From Owenia fusiformis (lineage: Eukaryota; Annelida; Polychaeta; Sabellida; Oweniidae): a stretch of 64,000 nucleotides of DNA. The stretch is from the NCBI GenBank assembly GCA_903813345.2, contig CAIIXF020000007.1, positions 439,730 through 503,729 on the forward strand, given 5' to 3'. Below the pieces are notes generated by a model. It was not told where the DNA came from. It searched no databases and saw only the letters and a list, made by a program, of their open reading frames with translations. Position 1 is the stretch's first letter. Every line of letters begins with the position of its first letter. The translations under genes were made by a program, and so were the position numbers. Below are positions 52,703 through 64,000 of this stretch, one piece after another.

Positions 52703-54483
52703 CTATTTGGCTGCCGAGTCTTTTCAGCTATATGTGCTCAAAATGCCAGAAAATGAAAAAATGCATTTTTAAAGAAAATTTCAATATTTCTTCATAACAT
52801 CTTAAATGTATAGGAGATCACTTCCTAGTATATGACAAAGGAAAATAAACTCGTTTTGTTGCTATGGCAACAATATTTTTTAGATACCTTTAAGGCATAA
52901 ATTGGCCTAATTTTTACTAATTTTCATGAATTATGAACAAAAGAACAAAAGAACATAAGCATCTATATCATATGGTTGCAGTGATGTTCTCAGAAATCAT
53001 ATTGTCTAGAATAAGCAGCTATATTTCACTTTGGGGCTAAGTGATATTCTCATTTGATGGTTGCTATGGTAACACATTATATTTCTAAAAGGCATATGTA
53101 GGCTAACTAACAAGGATTTCATAATAAAACAGTGACAGTATAACAGTATTTATTTCCCAAATTAATTCATCAATAACAGCACATGTAGTAACAATGGAGT
53201 AAATAAAACATACCGTATTTCATTTGGTTTAGATTTAAACAAGACAATATAGATGGAAATAATAAATAATTAACCCCAATTTCAATCATATTGCATAAGT
53301 TAATAACAGGGGTCACATGTAAAACATGTAAAATGTAATAAGATTGCAATATCAATGAGTTGGTGGAAATTATTTAGAATATTATTGCACTTAATTTGAT
53401 AGTAAAAATTAAACAATGTATCATCATGAGATTCTTTAAAATCCATTGTAACATTACAATACACAGCACAAGTGAAACACAAATAATAAGCACCAGGGCA
53501 ATATTATATTATTAATACTATCATCTGTCTAAGTGGAATACCTTTGGCACCTCTTAAAAGTGTTTCATTTGGAAAGTGTTCCACTAATAGAGGTTTATTT
53601 AACATAAAGTCTGTGGTCTGAAGGACTATTAAAAGTGTTCCACTTGCAGAGGTGTTCCACTTCAAAAGGTGTTCCACTTTATAGGTTTCCCTGCACTCAA
53701 ATATCATTGAGGCTGTAAATTAGTAATAACACAATGACTGCTATAACATTATAAATTTGTACAAGGAAATGTAAATAGTAAAACTACAATAACATTGAGA
53801 TAAGAGACATGATAGATGTAAACCCCAAGACACTTCATTTACCATGATGGTAGTACATGTACAGCACCATAAAAATGGGGCTATTTTGGCTTGTAGAATA
53901 AATTAGATGCAATAATATCGATTATCATTACATCATGAAATATCAAGAATCCAGTAACTCAAAGTGATTCCATATTTGAAATCTACATGTAAAATTACAT
54001 CTAGTAATGTGGTTTCAAAAATTGTTTATCAACTTTTAATCTTCTTTGAAAAGATCCATCTTATAAAAAAAATCCCAATAAAAGTAAGATCTTTTTTGTA
54101 TTGGACAGATTACTAGAATATAAGTTATTGGACCTGGACATATTTTCATTTTTATAACTATCAGATGCAAAGGGGTAATATGAAAATTAATCTGCAAAAG
54201 CTATTAAATATTCAAGTTAAAAGAGTACTATGGCTGTCATGTTATCTATTGGCATCCGGGTTACTTGAAAGAGTCAAAACATCCCCATACTCAAAATCTC
54301 AAATACAATACTTGGCAAGTATTGGCAGTCCTCAAGACCAGCAATAGATCATTCCAATAAACCCTGCCACATTTTGGTACAATCAATGACATCACAAATC
54401 TTGCCAATATCACATAGCTTCTTTGATCTACCAAAAGGTGGCAGGGTGTATTGGTAAACTCTATAAGAAGGTGACAGTGAAAC
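52703..54483 (-). other. 3' flank of the piggyBac transposase gene
   Basis: About 1.8 kb of AT-rich sequence between the stop codon and the left end of the transposon. It has no gene. Around 53520-53700 there are several copies of GTGTTCCACTT or its complement, a local repeat of unknown meaning. Confidence 0.6.
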
Positions 54484-57400
54484 TTAACACTCATGTCTTG
54501 CTTGACAATGCCCATGGAGACCTCTGTTGCATAGTTTGCATGCAGTCCTGGACCTTCGTCTACCATTTGTGCCTTGACGAGAACATATAATACAGTCTTT
54601 TTCCCTGCCTTGAGGTAGTTTCCTGATTTTGGCACCTTGTCTCTCTGGCTGTCTCACTCCTCTGATGTTAGGGAGATCATCTGATGTCAAATCCTAAATA
54701 AAGCACAGGTAAAACTTTTATTGGACATCATACATGACTGTTCTACTGGCAGGAGAACATTACCATATTCTCTCTAACCAGCAAACTATGCACTTGCCCA
54801 ATTGAAATTCAAAAGGGTAAGATACTTAGAGATACCAAAAAGCACACATACATGACATTCAAAAATAGAAAAAATGGCCCATTATCGTTTTAGGTGTTTT
54901 CTGGAGACCATATTCATCCTAAAAGTCATATTTACACTCATTGGAACAGTGCGCTCATGAGAGAGAATATGGTATACATGTACAAGTAAATAAAATGATG
55001 AGTGTGGATGTGAAGACAACTTTATCAATGAGATTGACATTAATATATGATAATGATTTCTCATCACCTACCTCTATTACTGACAGAATGAACTGCAATC
55101 TGGTCATCTTCACTCCATTTGTGTTTTCAAGGTACAGGTAATAGCTGTTTAGCATCATCCTCTGGAGAATGTTGAATGCTGCCTTCTTCCATGATCTCGC
55201 ATTTCTTCTTTCGTCAAAGTATGTATACATCATGGCATCGTTTGAGTCCACACCTGATTTAAACCTATAAGGGATATCAAGTCAATAAAATGTATTTAAA
55301 ATAAATGCATGACCATTCAACCAATATTTTAGAAAAATGTTGTATTTTGCAGACAATAATCTCATGATTTGCATATAATTCCTTAAAAATTAGGACAAAT
55401 CAACTACATAATAGGATCTTACTTGTTGTATAAATTTCATCATGTAGGATGCATCAAAACTGTCATAATAGAGTGAGCCACGATATTTCATAAAAAATAT
55501 CAATAGAGTAATTATCAAAATTAAAAATATATTTTCTAGAGATTAAATCAGAATTATATTTTTTAATTGGATCTTACCTGTTGTATACAGCCACACACTC
55601 TGGCATTTCCTTTCCCTTATGCACGACGTTCCTGGCCTTAGCGTATGTTGATATCATTAGCAGAGGTTTTTTCTTACTGGCATGCGTTCTGTTTGCCATG
55701 GTCAACACCTCGCCGTTCCTCATGTACAGTTTCTCTCCAGTCTATAAATGTGAATATGTACAATTATTAGGTACAAATGTTTGATATTGAATTGAATTGT
55801 ATTAATTTAATGTTTTACAGTTACACATTTACCAATTATTCAATTAAGCATAAAGTGTATGGTTAATTTCCTATTGCCACATCTTAAGAGGCTTTCAGAT
55901 AAAAAAAAAACAGAATTCAAAAAAAAATTATTTTAATTCTACATGGGTTTTATATCATTTAGTAATAAGGTACCATAAAATATACAAAGAGAGTGATTGA
56001 TAAAATGACACACCCTTTGAGAGTACATAAACTTTTAAGCTGAAATACATGTAGTTTTCAATTGAAGAATTCACTTCACTTAAATATGTCCTTTGATCAC
56101 ACTTTTGACAATTGCCATTTTGATTCCTTACAAGTATGCAAGTATGCATCTGGGCACAAACTTTTTTTACACATTGCTAGGCAAGGTGTGTCTGATTCCA
56201 GCCAATCCAAACACAGTATTTCATATAACTGCATTGCAATTGATAACCAATTATTGCACCTAAGGTTCATTGAATGGTTGTCAAGGTGACAAATTAACTC
56301 TACAGTTTGAAATTAAAGCTTTACCAAGTTGACCCTTGCAAAACATTTCATTGAAAATATATTCTTTTAATGATTTTGTATCTTTTAGATGAATTTATGA
56401 ATTATATAAAATATTTTGTAATGTGTAAAAAGAATTCTGGACTTTTAAATTATTTAAGGAATCAAGTCCAGGGTGCTTTGTGACTGATTCATTCCACTTA
56501 GGCGAGGTTTTCTGCTGCGCTGTCATGCAAAGTTTTGAAAACAACACCTTCAAGGAATGATTCGGTCCACAATGCACTGAATTGAGGGCTTAATTACTTA
56601 AATAATTTATTTTATTTTATAAATGACTTGAATGGTTTTGTTTCAAAAGAAATCCACCTGACACCACCTTGGCTAAACCATCTACTAAATCATCCAAGTA
56701 TCCAATCACCCAAGCTAGCAATGTTGAAACATACCTTCAATTTTGCTCTTTTAATTTCCTGTGGAATATCCTTTCTTTTCAGCAAAGTACCAGTAAGGGC
56801 AGTCCTACGTCTAATCAAATCCCTGGCAAGAGTGTAAGTGGGGAAGAAGTTGTCACAGGCAACATGATACCATTTGTCTAAAAGCCCTGCCTCCTTCATC
56901 AATGTGGTCACCACCCAATGGCCAATGCCCTTGTCGTATGTTCCTGCATAATTCAAAGAAATGTTTTTAGCCTACAACAGTAAATCTGTTATCAAAAGAA
57001 AAATTAAGGATTTAAGTCTTGAACTCAGTGCAATGTGGACTGAATTATTTCTTTAAATATGTCATTTCAACCTGTGCACAAGATATGCAGCATCGAGTGT
57101 GAAGTTTGGGAAATTACGCCTGAGTTGAATGAATCAGCTACAACAATGCATCAAGTATTTGGCTTAAATTCTTTTCACACATTGCAAAAATCACAAAAAA
57201 CACCTAAAATATATAGTATCACTAAAAGAACATATTTTCAATCAAACTTTTTGCAAGGGTCAAGTTGTCAAAACATCAATTTCAATCAATCTATAGAATC
57301 AAGTTGTCATTATGACAATTAACTATTCAATGAGTGACCTTGGGCAAGTTATTGGTTTTAAAATGCAGTGCAGTTATATGAAATACTGTGTCAGATTTGC

Positions 57401-59190
57401 AGGAATCAGACACACTTTAACTACATGTAGCTATGAGGTATGTGTGAATGTATTTTCATGTTATATATACAGCGATGATTTGTATCATAGGCCTATATGT
57501 TAAACCCTGGTTCTTCTTTTATATTTTTTATATACTGTATTTATATTTTCATGTTTCAATTTCCTAAATGTATGATTCCAAAGAAAAGATATCAGATTGC
57601 ATTTGTATGTCTACATCATAAATTTCACTTGCCTTCAAACCGTTTCCCCATATAACAATGAATACGCATTGCATATTTAGATACTGAATCACAGACAGCC
57701 CAGAACTTTATCCCCCATCTTGCGTGTCTTTTGTTGCGCATATATTGCCGGAGGGATGTATTTGTCAGAGTTGCGCAAAGGGACTCATCCACTGCCACAT
57801 GCTGGTGAGGAGTATAATGTTGCTTAGCCACAGTGTTAAAGTGCTCCACCAGAGGCCTGAACCGTTGATCTGGCTTGTACCCTGGCTCATGCCTCTTTGG
57901 CATTTCGTCATTGTTCACAAGATGGAAAGCCCTCAGTAAAAGTTGAAATCTGAAATACATGTATAGAAATGCATCACAACTACAATATATTGCTAAGTTG
58001 ACCAACCATTGATAATAACTAGATCAAAGTACCAGGGTATGTTAGTCTTAGCTAGTATAAGTATTACTGTTCATACACTTATGTTTGAAAGCATTGCTTA
58101 TAATTATATATTATTTATTATTATAGTCATATCATTCTGATACTCAAAGCACCTCTCTCAGTCTCAGTTGCCTCACAAATCTCTCCAGAAGGATAGAAAT
58201 GGTGAGAGCGTGGCTTTACCACGATGTAGTCATATGTAGTCTCATCAAGATTTCTACAAAATGTGCACTTGATATACAGATTTGTGTGTTGTTTTTTGCT
58301 TGAAATACATTTACATGTTTACCTGTTTCTACTCATGATTCTGGAAAACCATGAATTTCTTATCAGTTGATTAGTAGACCAAAAACATGGTATTGTAGGA
58401 AGCTGGACTATTCCCATGTTGAAGATGATCCCTAAGAACCTACTCATCTCTTCAATTGTCGTGTCTTTCCAAAGTCTAAATCTGGAGTTTACTTTGAAAT
58501 TTCCTGCATGACTCAAAGAAGCAATGTGTTGCCTGGCATACCTACAAAAACATGAACAGTGTACATGTATGAACATCAATGAGTAAACAGTGCTTGTTGG
58601 AGTGGGTAAGGATAGACATGTACAATAATGTATGGGGTAAATGGGGGTTTACACTGTTTACAGAAGTTCGTATACGACATGTTTCCAACCCTCTTATCAA
58701 ATACAATACCTTATAATAGAATATACAATATTTATTTAGTAGCTACTCAATTATCGCCCACTATGGGACCCCGCCCACTTTGACAAGAGTATTAAATTCA
58801 GTTTGTAAAATGTCAGGTATGACATCATTCATACCTATTTGTTTCTGTAACTATCCTCTGAAGGAGGGTGACTGTTAAAAACAGTCTGAAGTAAGAAATA
58901 GGCCGCGAGTCGGCCGGGGGGCAATCCCTGGGTCCAACGTCTTCCAAAAAATTGAACCTCTCCAAGTGTTGTTCCTCTTCCCGAACAACACGCTCCCATG
59001 AACCCTCAAGATCGGGTTCGTGAGCTTCCTGGCTCTCGTCCTCACTCTCAGACTCCATGTTCAGAGAAGATAAGCCCTCGGAAAACATAGTTTCTTGACT
59101 TGAGAAGACATCTTGTGAAGACGTCTGCGAATCCTCCATTTTTATTGTTGTCACTTTTGGTGTAAATTTCGGATAACTAGCATACAACAT
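54484..59190 (-). CDS. piggyBac transposase, seven exons
   Basis: Cut-and-paste DDE/D transposase (DDE_Tnp_1_7 type) acting at TTAA. Exons: 58835-59190, 58323-58541, 57633-57949, 56735-56943, 55578-55741, 55072-55264 and 54484-54693. They total 1,668 bases, 555 residues, and all joins keep frame. The ATG at 59139 has the better Kozak context (AAAATGG) and would give 538 residues. Typical piggyBac proteins have about 560-590. An acidic N-terminus is followed by FQLLLRAFHLVNND. Candidate catalytic aspartates lie in VAVDES (exon 3), ACDNFFPT (exon 4) and GVDSNDAMM (exon 6). A C-terminal Cys-rich domain (CIICSRQ, CKLCNRGLHGHC) follows. Introns are GT-AG except intron 3, which is GC-AG (AG|GCAAGT). 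Confidence 0.92.
56180..57425. repeat. Inverted repeat flanking piggyBac exon 4
   Basis: Two arms of about 430 bp in opposite orientation: about 56180-56605 in intron 4 and about 57005-57425 in intron 3. Matching words include TGTCTGATTCC, cacagtatttcatataactgca and gtccaca(a/t)tgcactga against their complements. Exon 4 (56735-56943) lies between. The arms differ by many scattered changes, so the pair is not newly formed. Confidence 0.85.
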
Positions 59191-59592
59191 GAAAAATAAT
59201 TGTGACGCGTCATACTCTTAGATATTGTATCAAAACAGTTTAAATTTTACTTTTTTTATTGTTGTTTTCAATATGAATGAGTTTATAGTATCATAACATC
59301 TCATTATATCTCGATAAATTATGTTGTTTAAAGCGGTATATAAATTCTACCGACTATCTGAGCGTGTTATCCGCATTTTACCAAATCCACCGATAGGTGC
59401 CGCGTCCATACACGGAAGTAAACAGAATACATGTGAGTTGTAGTCATCACTTTTGTTTGTTTATATACGTGGTTTTTAGTATCATTTTAGGATGAAAAAC
59501 ATTAACTATCAAAATGCCGATGTTATGCCGATCCTGGCACTTTGATAACACTTTCACAAATCGGCAAAATCGGCATTTTGGCACCCAAATAG
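59191..59592 (-). promoter_or_regulatory. 5' flank of the piggyBac transposase gene
   Basis: About 400 bp between the right transposon end and the first ATG, which must hold the promoter if the gene is expressed. Near the tip, TGCCGAT and GGCAAAATCGGCATTTTGG words repeat, possibly transposase binding sites. No TATA box is called with confidence. Confidence 0.45.
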
Positions 59593-59596
59593 TTAA

Positions 59597-59931
59597 GGAT
59601 TGCCTTTTGATTCTTCAAAAAACCATAGCCTAACACAGCCGGAGTGGTTATGTCGGCCACTAATAATGTTTGAACCACCCGTATACCCGGACCTCAATAA
59701 AATCCACATTCAATTCTGCTATGACACTTTACTTTGTTACCATTTGCAAAGGATATATTCAAATTGCTTGTTTTACATTGTTCAAACACTCCTAATAATT
59801 TGCTAGTTTCAGTCGACAAAATGCTCACATTTGCACCAGTATCAATTAATGTAGGGACAGTAATTTCCCAATATAAGCCATTATATCAACTATTGGTCAA
59901 ATGATTAAATATGTAGGGTCTTTTGGAATCA
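59597..59931 (-). pseudogene. Gy1 protease, copy D
   Basis: The protease part of Gy1 pol on the far side of piggyBac, with LIDTGANVSIL near 59818-59850. It is homologous to the protease of Gy2 at about 37330-37560. Fossil. Confidence 0.75.
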
Positions 59932-62009
59932 TTAGTCGAAGTCTGACCCGGCGACTCGACTATCGGCCGTTTTCCGAAATATTTTGAATCTGCCTACGGG
60001 AACATTCCGGAAAATAATGACTGACCGATCCGCAAATCCAACAACATTGAGAGCCATCCTTAGAGTTAGGATGTTTCTTGGGACATCTAATGGCGGTGTG
60101 TTCTTTTGAGTCACAAAGTCCACAAGGTCGCGGTGAATGACGATTATTACTACCCTGACTCCTTTCAGATAAAGACTTTTCTAAAGTTTGGATTCTAGAC
60201 TCCCTTTCTGAGAATGTCATCTTGTTAACAGCAAAGTTGGTCTCGACCAATAAGGTAGAGCCATCGTCTCGCTCAAGGTTGGGAGTCAATCGCTTAGCCC
60301 GCCCTCTTTTTGAAAGATTCATATTTCAATGCGCTGGTAATCGCTTCGTAATGTGTTTTTGGACTTGTGGACTGGACATGCCATTCCATTGCACTATCAT
60401 TCAGTGCATCAATAAAAGAGGTCATTGCGAAATATTCAATGGTTTCCCGAGGGATATTTTTGAAAGCTTCCCTCGATAAGCGCCTAACATCCTGGGCTTA
60501 TTCCTCAAGCGATTTTTTGGATCCACAGAGTTTATTTTTCAACTTCGCCCTTGAAGTCTCATTTTGCTCCGGAGGCTCAAAACGGTACTTCAGGGCGTCT
60601 ACAAGCAATTGATAATCAAAACGGTCTTCCAAACTTAAATCAGCTAATATGGCCAAAGCAGTGCCCTCTAAATGACCCACAAGTTGTAAAGATTTTGCCC
60701 TGTTCTCCCATCCGTTTTCATAAGCAATGGTTTCAAACTGAGACAAGTAATTAGTTAGACTAGTCTTCCCATCATACTTACCACATTTGTTACCAAACAC
60801 ACTGGCTGGGATAGATATATTCTGTCCCACTCCAGTGACATTACTAATGGGGTTGGGTGCCCTATGACGATCATTGTCGTCATATCGATCACGCCCCGAA
60901 TCGCGGGCACTAAAAGTATGATCGTTAGTCCTTTCTCGCGGAAAATTATTGCTACCCGAGCTATTGATTCCATCGGAATAGCCTGAATCATTATATCTAT
61001 TGGAACTGGACTGAAAAACACCCTCACTTTTCCCCTGGTAACCCGATACATTGCGGTTAGAGTTATTAATTGATGGGTCAACAAAGTCGTTATCCTCAAG
61101 GTCTTTCCCGTAATTACCACTGCAAGGGGTGTTGTGAGGCACCCTCAACCCATGTCCACTCATACCACTTCCGGTGGAGTTGGACCCATTCGTCCTTATT
61201 ATACTACTCTGGTGAAATACAGAATCTGAAAATTGTACATGATTTTTAGATAACCCAACCCCCTGATTAAAGATGGGCTTCCGTGTAACGTTAGATGATA
61301 ATTTTGGCTTGGCAATATGTCCACCAGACATAGGAATACTAATTTGAGACGATAACAAAGGCCTTTTATTAATCGCCCCAATTTCAACAGGATGGTTCTC
61401 CGCACGCGATGGCATAGGCGTAGGTACGCGGTTTACAGGATTTTTCACAGGCATTGTCATTGATGTCCGAGCAGGCGTGGATGTACGCCTAGTCACGTCA
61501 TCATTGAATAATTTTGCCGCCTGATTATTATCGGAGAAGATGGTAAATTCCTCCTGCCTTTGCAAGGGAGGAGGAAGATGCCATCTTTCAATTGGAGCGG
61601 AACGGTAACGGTTACCCTGCGCATGAGCACTGTTATCGCTACCGCTAGCCTTTCAAGTTTCTTCCGCGTCATCCGGATCAATTTTTACGTCTGGCATTAC
61701 ATTTTCTTTATCAAGCAAATAAGATTTATTATCAACATTCAATTCCGTTTTCACAATAGTGGGCCTAGGGTTAATGCGTTCCCCTGTATCCCCCTCACTA
61801 GTGGTTGTCATGACCTTGTTGTCCCAGGACAGAGTGGTATCGTCCGGGGGGCCTGTTTCTTTTAATGGCTGCAGCCCGCCAAATTCCACCTCCCCATCCC
61901 GGTAATTCAAAATGGTTACAGACTCCTTGACATCCTGTCGAGAAGGCTGGGTAACAATTCCATCCCCCACAGCTGACGGAGCGCTATCTTCGAGATGTTG
62001 TTCCATCAT
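59932..62009 (-). pseudogene. Gy1 gag, copy D
   Basis: Gag from its ATG at 62009 (MMEQHLEDSAPS). The middle (60498-61565) has a Ser/Asn/Arg-rich stretch and the core YDGKTSLTNYLSQFE. The end (59932-60322) has two Cys-His knuckles, CGLCDSKEHTAIRC and CCWICGSVSHYFPEC. Layout as in Gy2 and Gy3. Fossil, broken in several places. Confidence 0.85.
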
Positions 62010-63082
62010 GAAATATTAGTCACGTGATCACTTATTGTCTTTTAGATCGATTACACCGCACTCAGCAATATAAAAATATGAACTAATTCACCAAACTATT
62101 TGTACAACGAAGCAAGCAAGCAAATCACTTAATAATTTTAATTAAAATCGTTAAATTCTAATTGGTTAAACCAACCCAATTTAAGTCGATGCTTTATAAA
62201 AACTTAAAAAGATTTCAACTCCCCTTTTATTGTTATTCAAAGCTATTAGCGGAAAACACACTAAAATCTCAATGGTAAAGAATCTTGTGGTCGGGGTACT
62301 ATAATACCAAAAAATAATAAATTTCGGCCAAATCAGCAAATGTTCCAGATCAAAGGTCGACTTAAGCATACGCTGAGAGTGAAATTGAATCACTCTTGAA
62401 TAAAATTTCAATCCCAGAACCAAATAAAGTATGGAAATGTTCAGATTTAAATAGTTTTACATGAATTATTCCTACTGCTAACTTAGTTCAAAATCAAAAT
62501 ATTCTAAAAATCTTTAATCAATCATTCAGAAGTAGGCGTGTAAAACTGTACACAATTGAATAAGGTTTTAATTTCAAACTCCTGATAACATGAGACAGTG
62601 TTTATATATTTTCGAAGCAATGTACAGATATTAGCAAATTTAAATAGCTTATATAAGCAATGTCAAACATATAGGGGATACATCTGCGGTTCCCTAATTA
62701 ATCATAAATTATGTGAGAGATTTAAAAGTACATTCACCACCACCGTATATGAAGTGAATTATAATAATATTGGGTAGTGTGAGCCAGAATAAAGGGAAAT
62801 TGGACTAGTACTTCATAATAAATTACTAATGAGGTAAGTGATGAAATGGGGTTCAAGAATATGATAGACCAAAGGATAGCTTTCGTGTAAAAAGGGTGTA
62901 GTAACAGGGTGAAAATATAAACAAACCTACACAAATACAACAGCAAGCTAAAAGAAAAAGGGATTGGGTACTTTGAATATCACCACACCAACTACCAACT
63001 AATAGTAAATCACACAAGAAATATATTCATACAATAAAGTCTATTCTATTATACTTGCGTTTTTTGTCGCAACTGAAATATA
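62010..63082 (-). other. Gy1 leader, copy D
   Basis: About 1.07 kb of non-coding sequence between the gag start and the 5' LTR. Its outer part (about 62975-63082) matches 1706-1822. No standard CCA-ending primer site is visible right at the LTR edge, where the sequence is gtcgcaactgaaatata, so priming in this family may be unusual or the site may have decayed. Confidence 0.6.
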
Positions 63083-64000
63083 TGTACAATGTGAATAAAT
63101 ACTATTCAGATTATATAGGTTATAGTTTACATAAATGTTAACTATCTTTAAATCTATTAGAATGAAATTAATCTCAATAACGCTGAAATCTGCAGTCTGA
63201 TAAAATGTCTTCAAAATTATGACCGGGATACTACTTCAAACCAGAACAGAATTTCCAACAATGATCTTGTAATAAAGTTGAATTTTATGCCCTCTATAAA
63301 TTCCGTCGGGAACTAATAGCATGAAAAGTGACGTCAGCTATGCGTTAAAAGCCCGAACGAGATTTTGATAAATGGGAAAGAGCTGTGAACTTTCAACCAT
63401 CAAAGACTGAGGATGTTATATTAAACACCAGAGGTGTGAACTCAACGGAATTTGCCCGTAAGGACTTCTTTCAATTATAATAAAGTTCAAGTTAAAAGCC
63501 GTCTAGGATACAATAATCAACTAAGATGTTCAAGTTTCAATGAAAGAATCTAGACCTCAAAAGTGACGTAGGTGATCACGTGACTAAGTCGTCTGCTTTT
63601 CCCAAAGTTATGATTTTATTTTGATCAATAATTTCCTTTGATTGATAACGTGAATCTCTATTCTGTACTATCTTAAACCTTTCCCAGCATATGGGCTTAT
63701 TAAGACAAACTCCCAATCTTGTTCAACTCTTACAGACTGCAGATAACAACTTTAGAAAATATGTGCGGGAAAGATGAAAGTTTCAAAATGTTTCCTCAAA
63801 GTTCAATTACGATTCAATTACTGTCTTAAATCTCTCCACTTCTCTAATAAGTGCTTATAGATTTCTATACAGTACTGTAGTTAACTTACCCAGACGTGGA
63901 CACCTCTACGCGTGTCCAAAACTACATCCATTGATGACTTCAGAGCGTTTTTTTTTTAGCTGAAAGTTACGACTAGCGAGCGCTGAGCGCTGAGTGCGTT
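63083..64000 (-). repeat. Gy1 5' LTR, copy D (cut by window end)
   Basis: It begins TGTACAATGTGAATAAAT like the LTRs at 1823 and 42034 and stays alignable until near the window end. The remaining part and the outer flank lie beyond 64000. Confidence 0.8.

Larger units (their letters stand above)
52703..59592 (-). mobile_element. Complete piggyBac transposon
   Basis: A 6,890-bp element with TTAA on both sides (52699-52702 and 59593-59596), the hallmark of piggyBac insertion. The ends are inverted: CTATTTGGCTGCC at 52703, and CTATTTGGGTGCC in complement at 59592. The flanks are adjacent parts of Gy1 protease. It carries a seven-exon transposase gene on the minus strand. Because every exon joins in frame and the catalytic residues are present, the element may still be functional, or was so recently. 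Confidence 0.95.
48041..64000 (-). mobile_element. Gy1 copy D, decayed and split by piggyBac
   Basis: A Ty3/Gypsy element on the minus strand running past the window end. From its 5' side it comprises the 5' LTR (63083 onward), leader (62010-63082), gag (59932-62009), protease (about 59597-59931), then after a 6.9-kb piggyBac insertion the rest of pol (48941-52698) and ORF3 (48041-48575). It is broken by many small changes (about ten or more). A further 351-bp insert lies in its pol at 51154-51504. It is joined to copy C near 48040. Confidence 0.85.

Noticed and set aside
54484-59190. A domesticated host PGBD gene rather than a transposon
   Set aside because: Introns would fit a host gene, but TTAA duplication, inverted tips and a location inside Gy1 protease show that the whole unit moved as a transposon.
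1-64000. tRNA, rRNA or other host RNA genes
   Set aside because: I looked for tRNA-like boxes and found only primer-site fragments at LTR edges; a covariance-model scan would be needed to exclude small RNAs.

Overview
The window is eukaryotic, animal-type repeat DNA. I found no host gene in it: nearly all of the 64 kb can be assigned to transposable elements stacked inside one another. The AT-rich background, the many TACATGTA-like words, the mix of Ty3/Gypsy, Tx1-like LINE, piggyBac and hAT sequence, and an intron-bearing transposase all point to an invertebrate animal, perhaps a marine lophotrochozoan or similar. No species is claimed.

Layout, left to right. (1) 1-1705: the 3' part of a Tx1/L1-like LINE on the + strand. 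(2) 1706-5640: a fragment of Gypsy family 1 (Gy1, minus strand) with its leader, a long LTR and the 3' end of the element. (3) 5641-42033: an old copy of Gypsy family 2 (Gy2, minus strand) stretched by later insertions. These are a LINE (8039-9321), a 20-kb DNA transposon with TA target duplication (9558-29688) that itself hosts a young, complete Gypsy element (Gy3, 15455-27468), a second young, complete Gypsy element (Gy4, 30123-35283), a short hAT element (38949-39579) and an unclassified 499-bp insert (39848-40346). (4) 42034-48040: a decayed Gy1 copy carrying a 1.2-kb inverted-repeat transposon (44745-45958). (5) 48041-64000: a second decayed Gy1 copy, running out of the window inside its 5' LTR. 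It is split by a complete piggyBac transposon (52703-59592) whose transposase gene has seven exons.

Three things stand out. First, the related families Gy1, Gy2 and Gy3 each carry an extra gene downstream of pol, in the place where errantiviruses keep env. It encodes a small protein with two C2H2-like zinc fingers and, in the decodable copies, an acidic tail. A candidate splice acceptor precedes it in the Gy1 and Gy3 copies. Second, the piggyBac element looks complete, with TTAA duplication and matching ends. Its transposase is split by six introns, one of them GC-AG, and exon 4 sits between two arms of a roughly 430-bp inverted repeat. Third, the 20-kb TA element has ends made of many CGATGCATCG-like words and about 8 kb of non-Gypsy interior with no recognisable transposase.

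Order of events from nesting: Gy2 is older than the TA element, and the TA element is older than Gy3. Gy4, the 8-kb LINE and the hAT element also postdate Gy2. Piggybac postdates the right-hand Gy1 copy. Gy3 and Gy4 have LTR pairs in which I see no differences, so both look recent.
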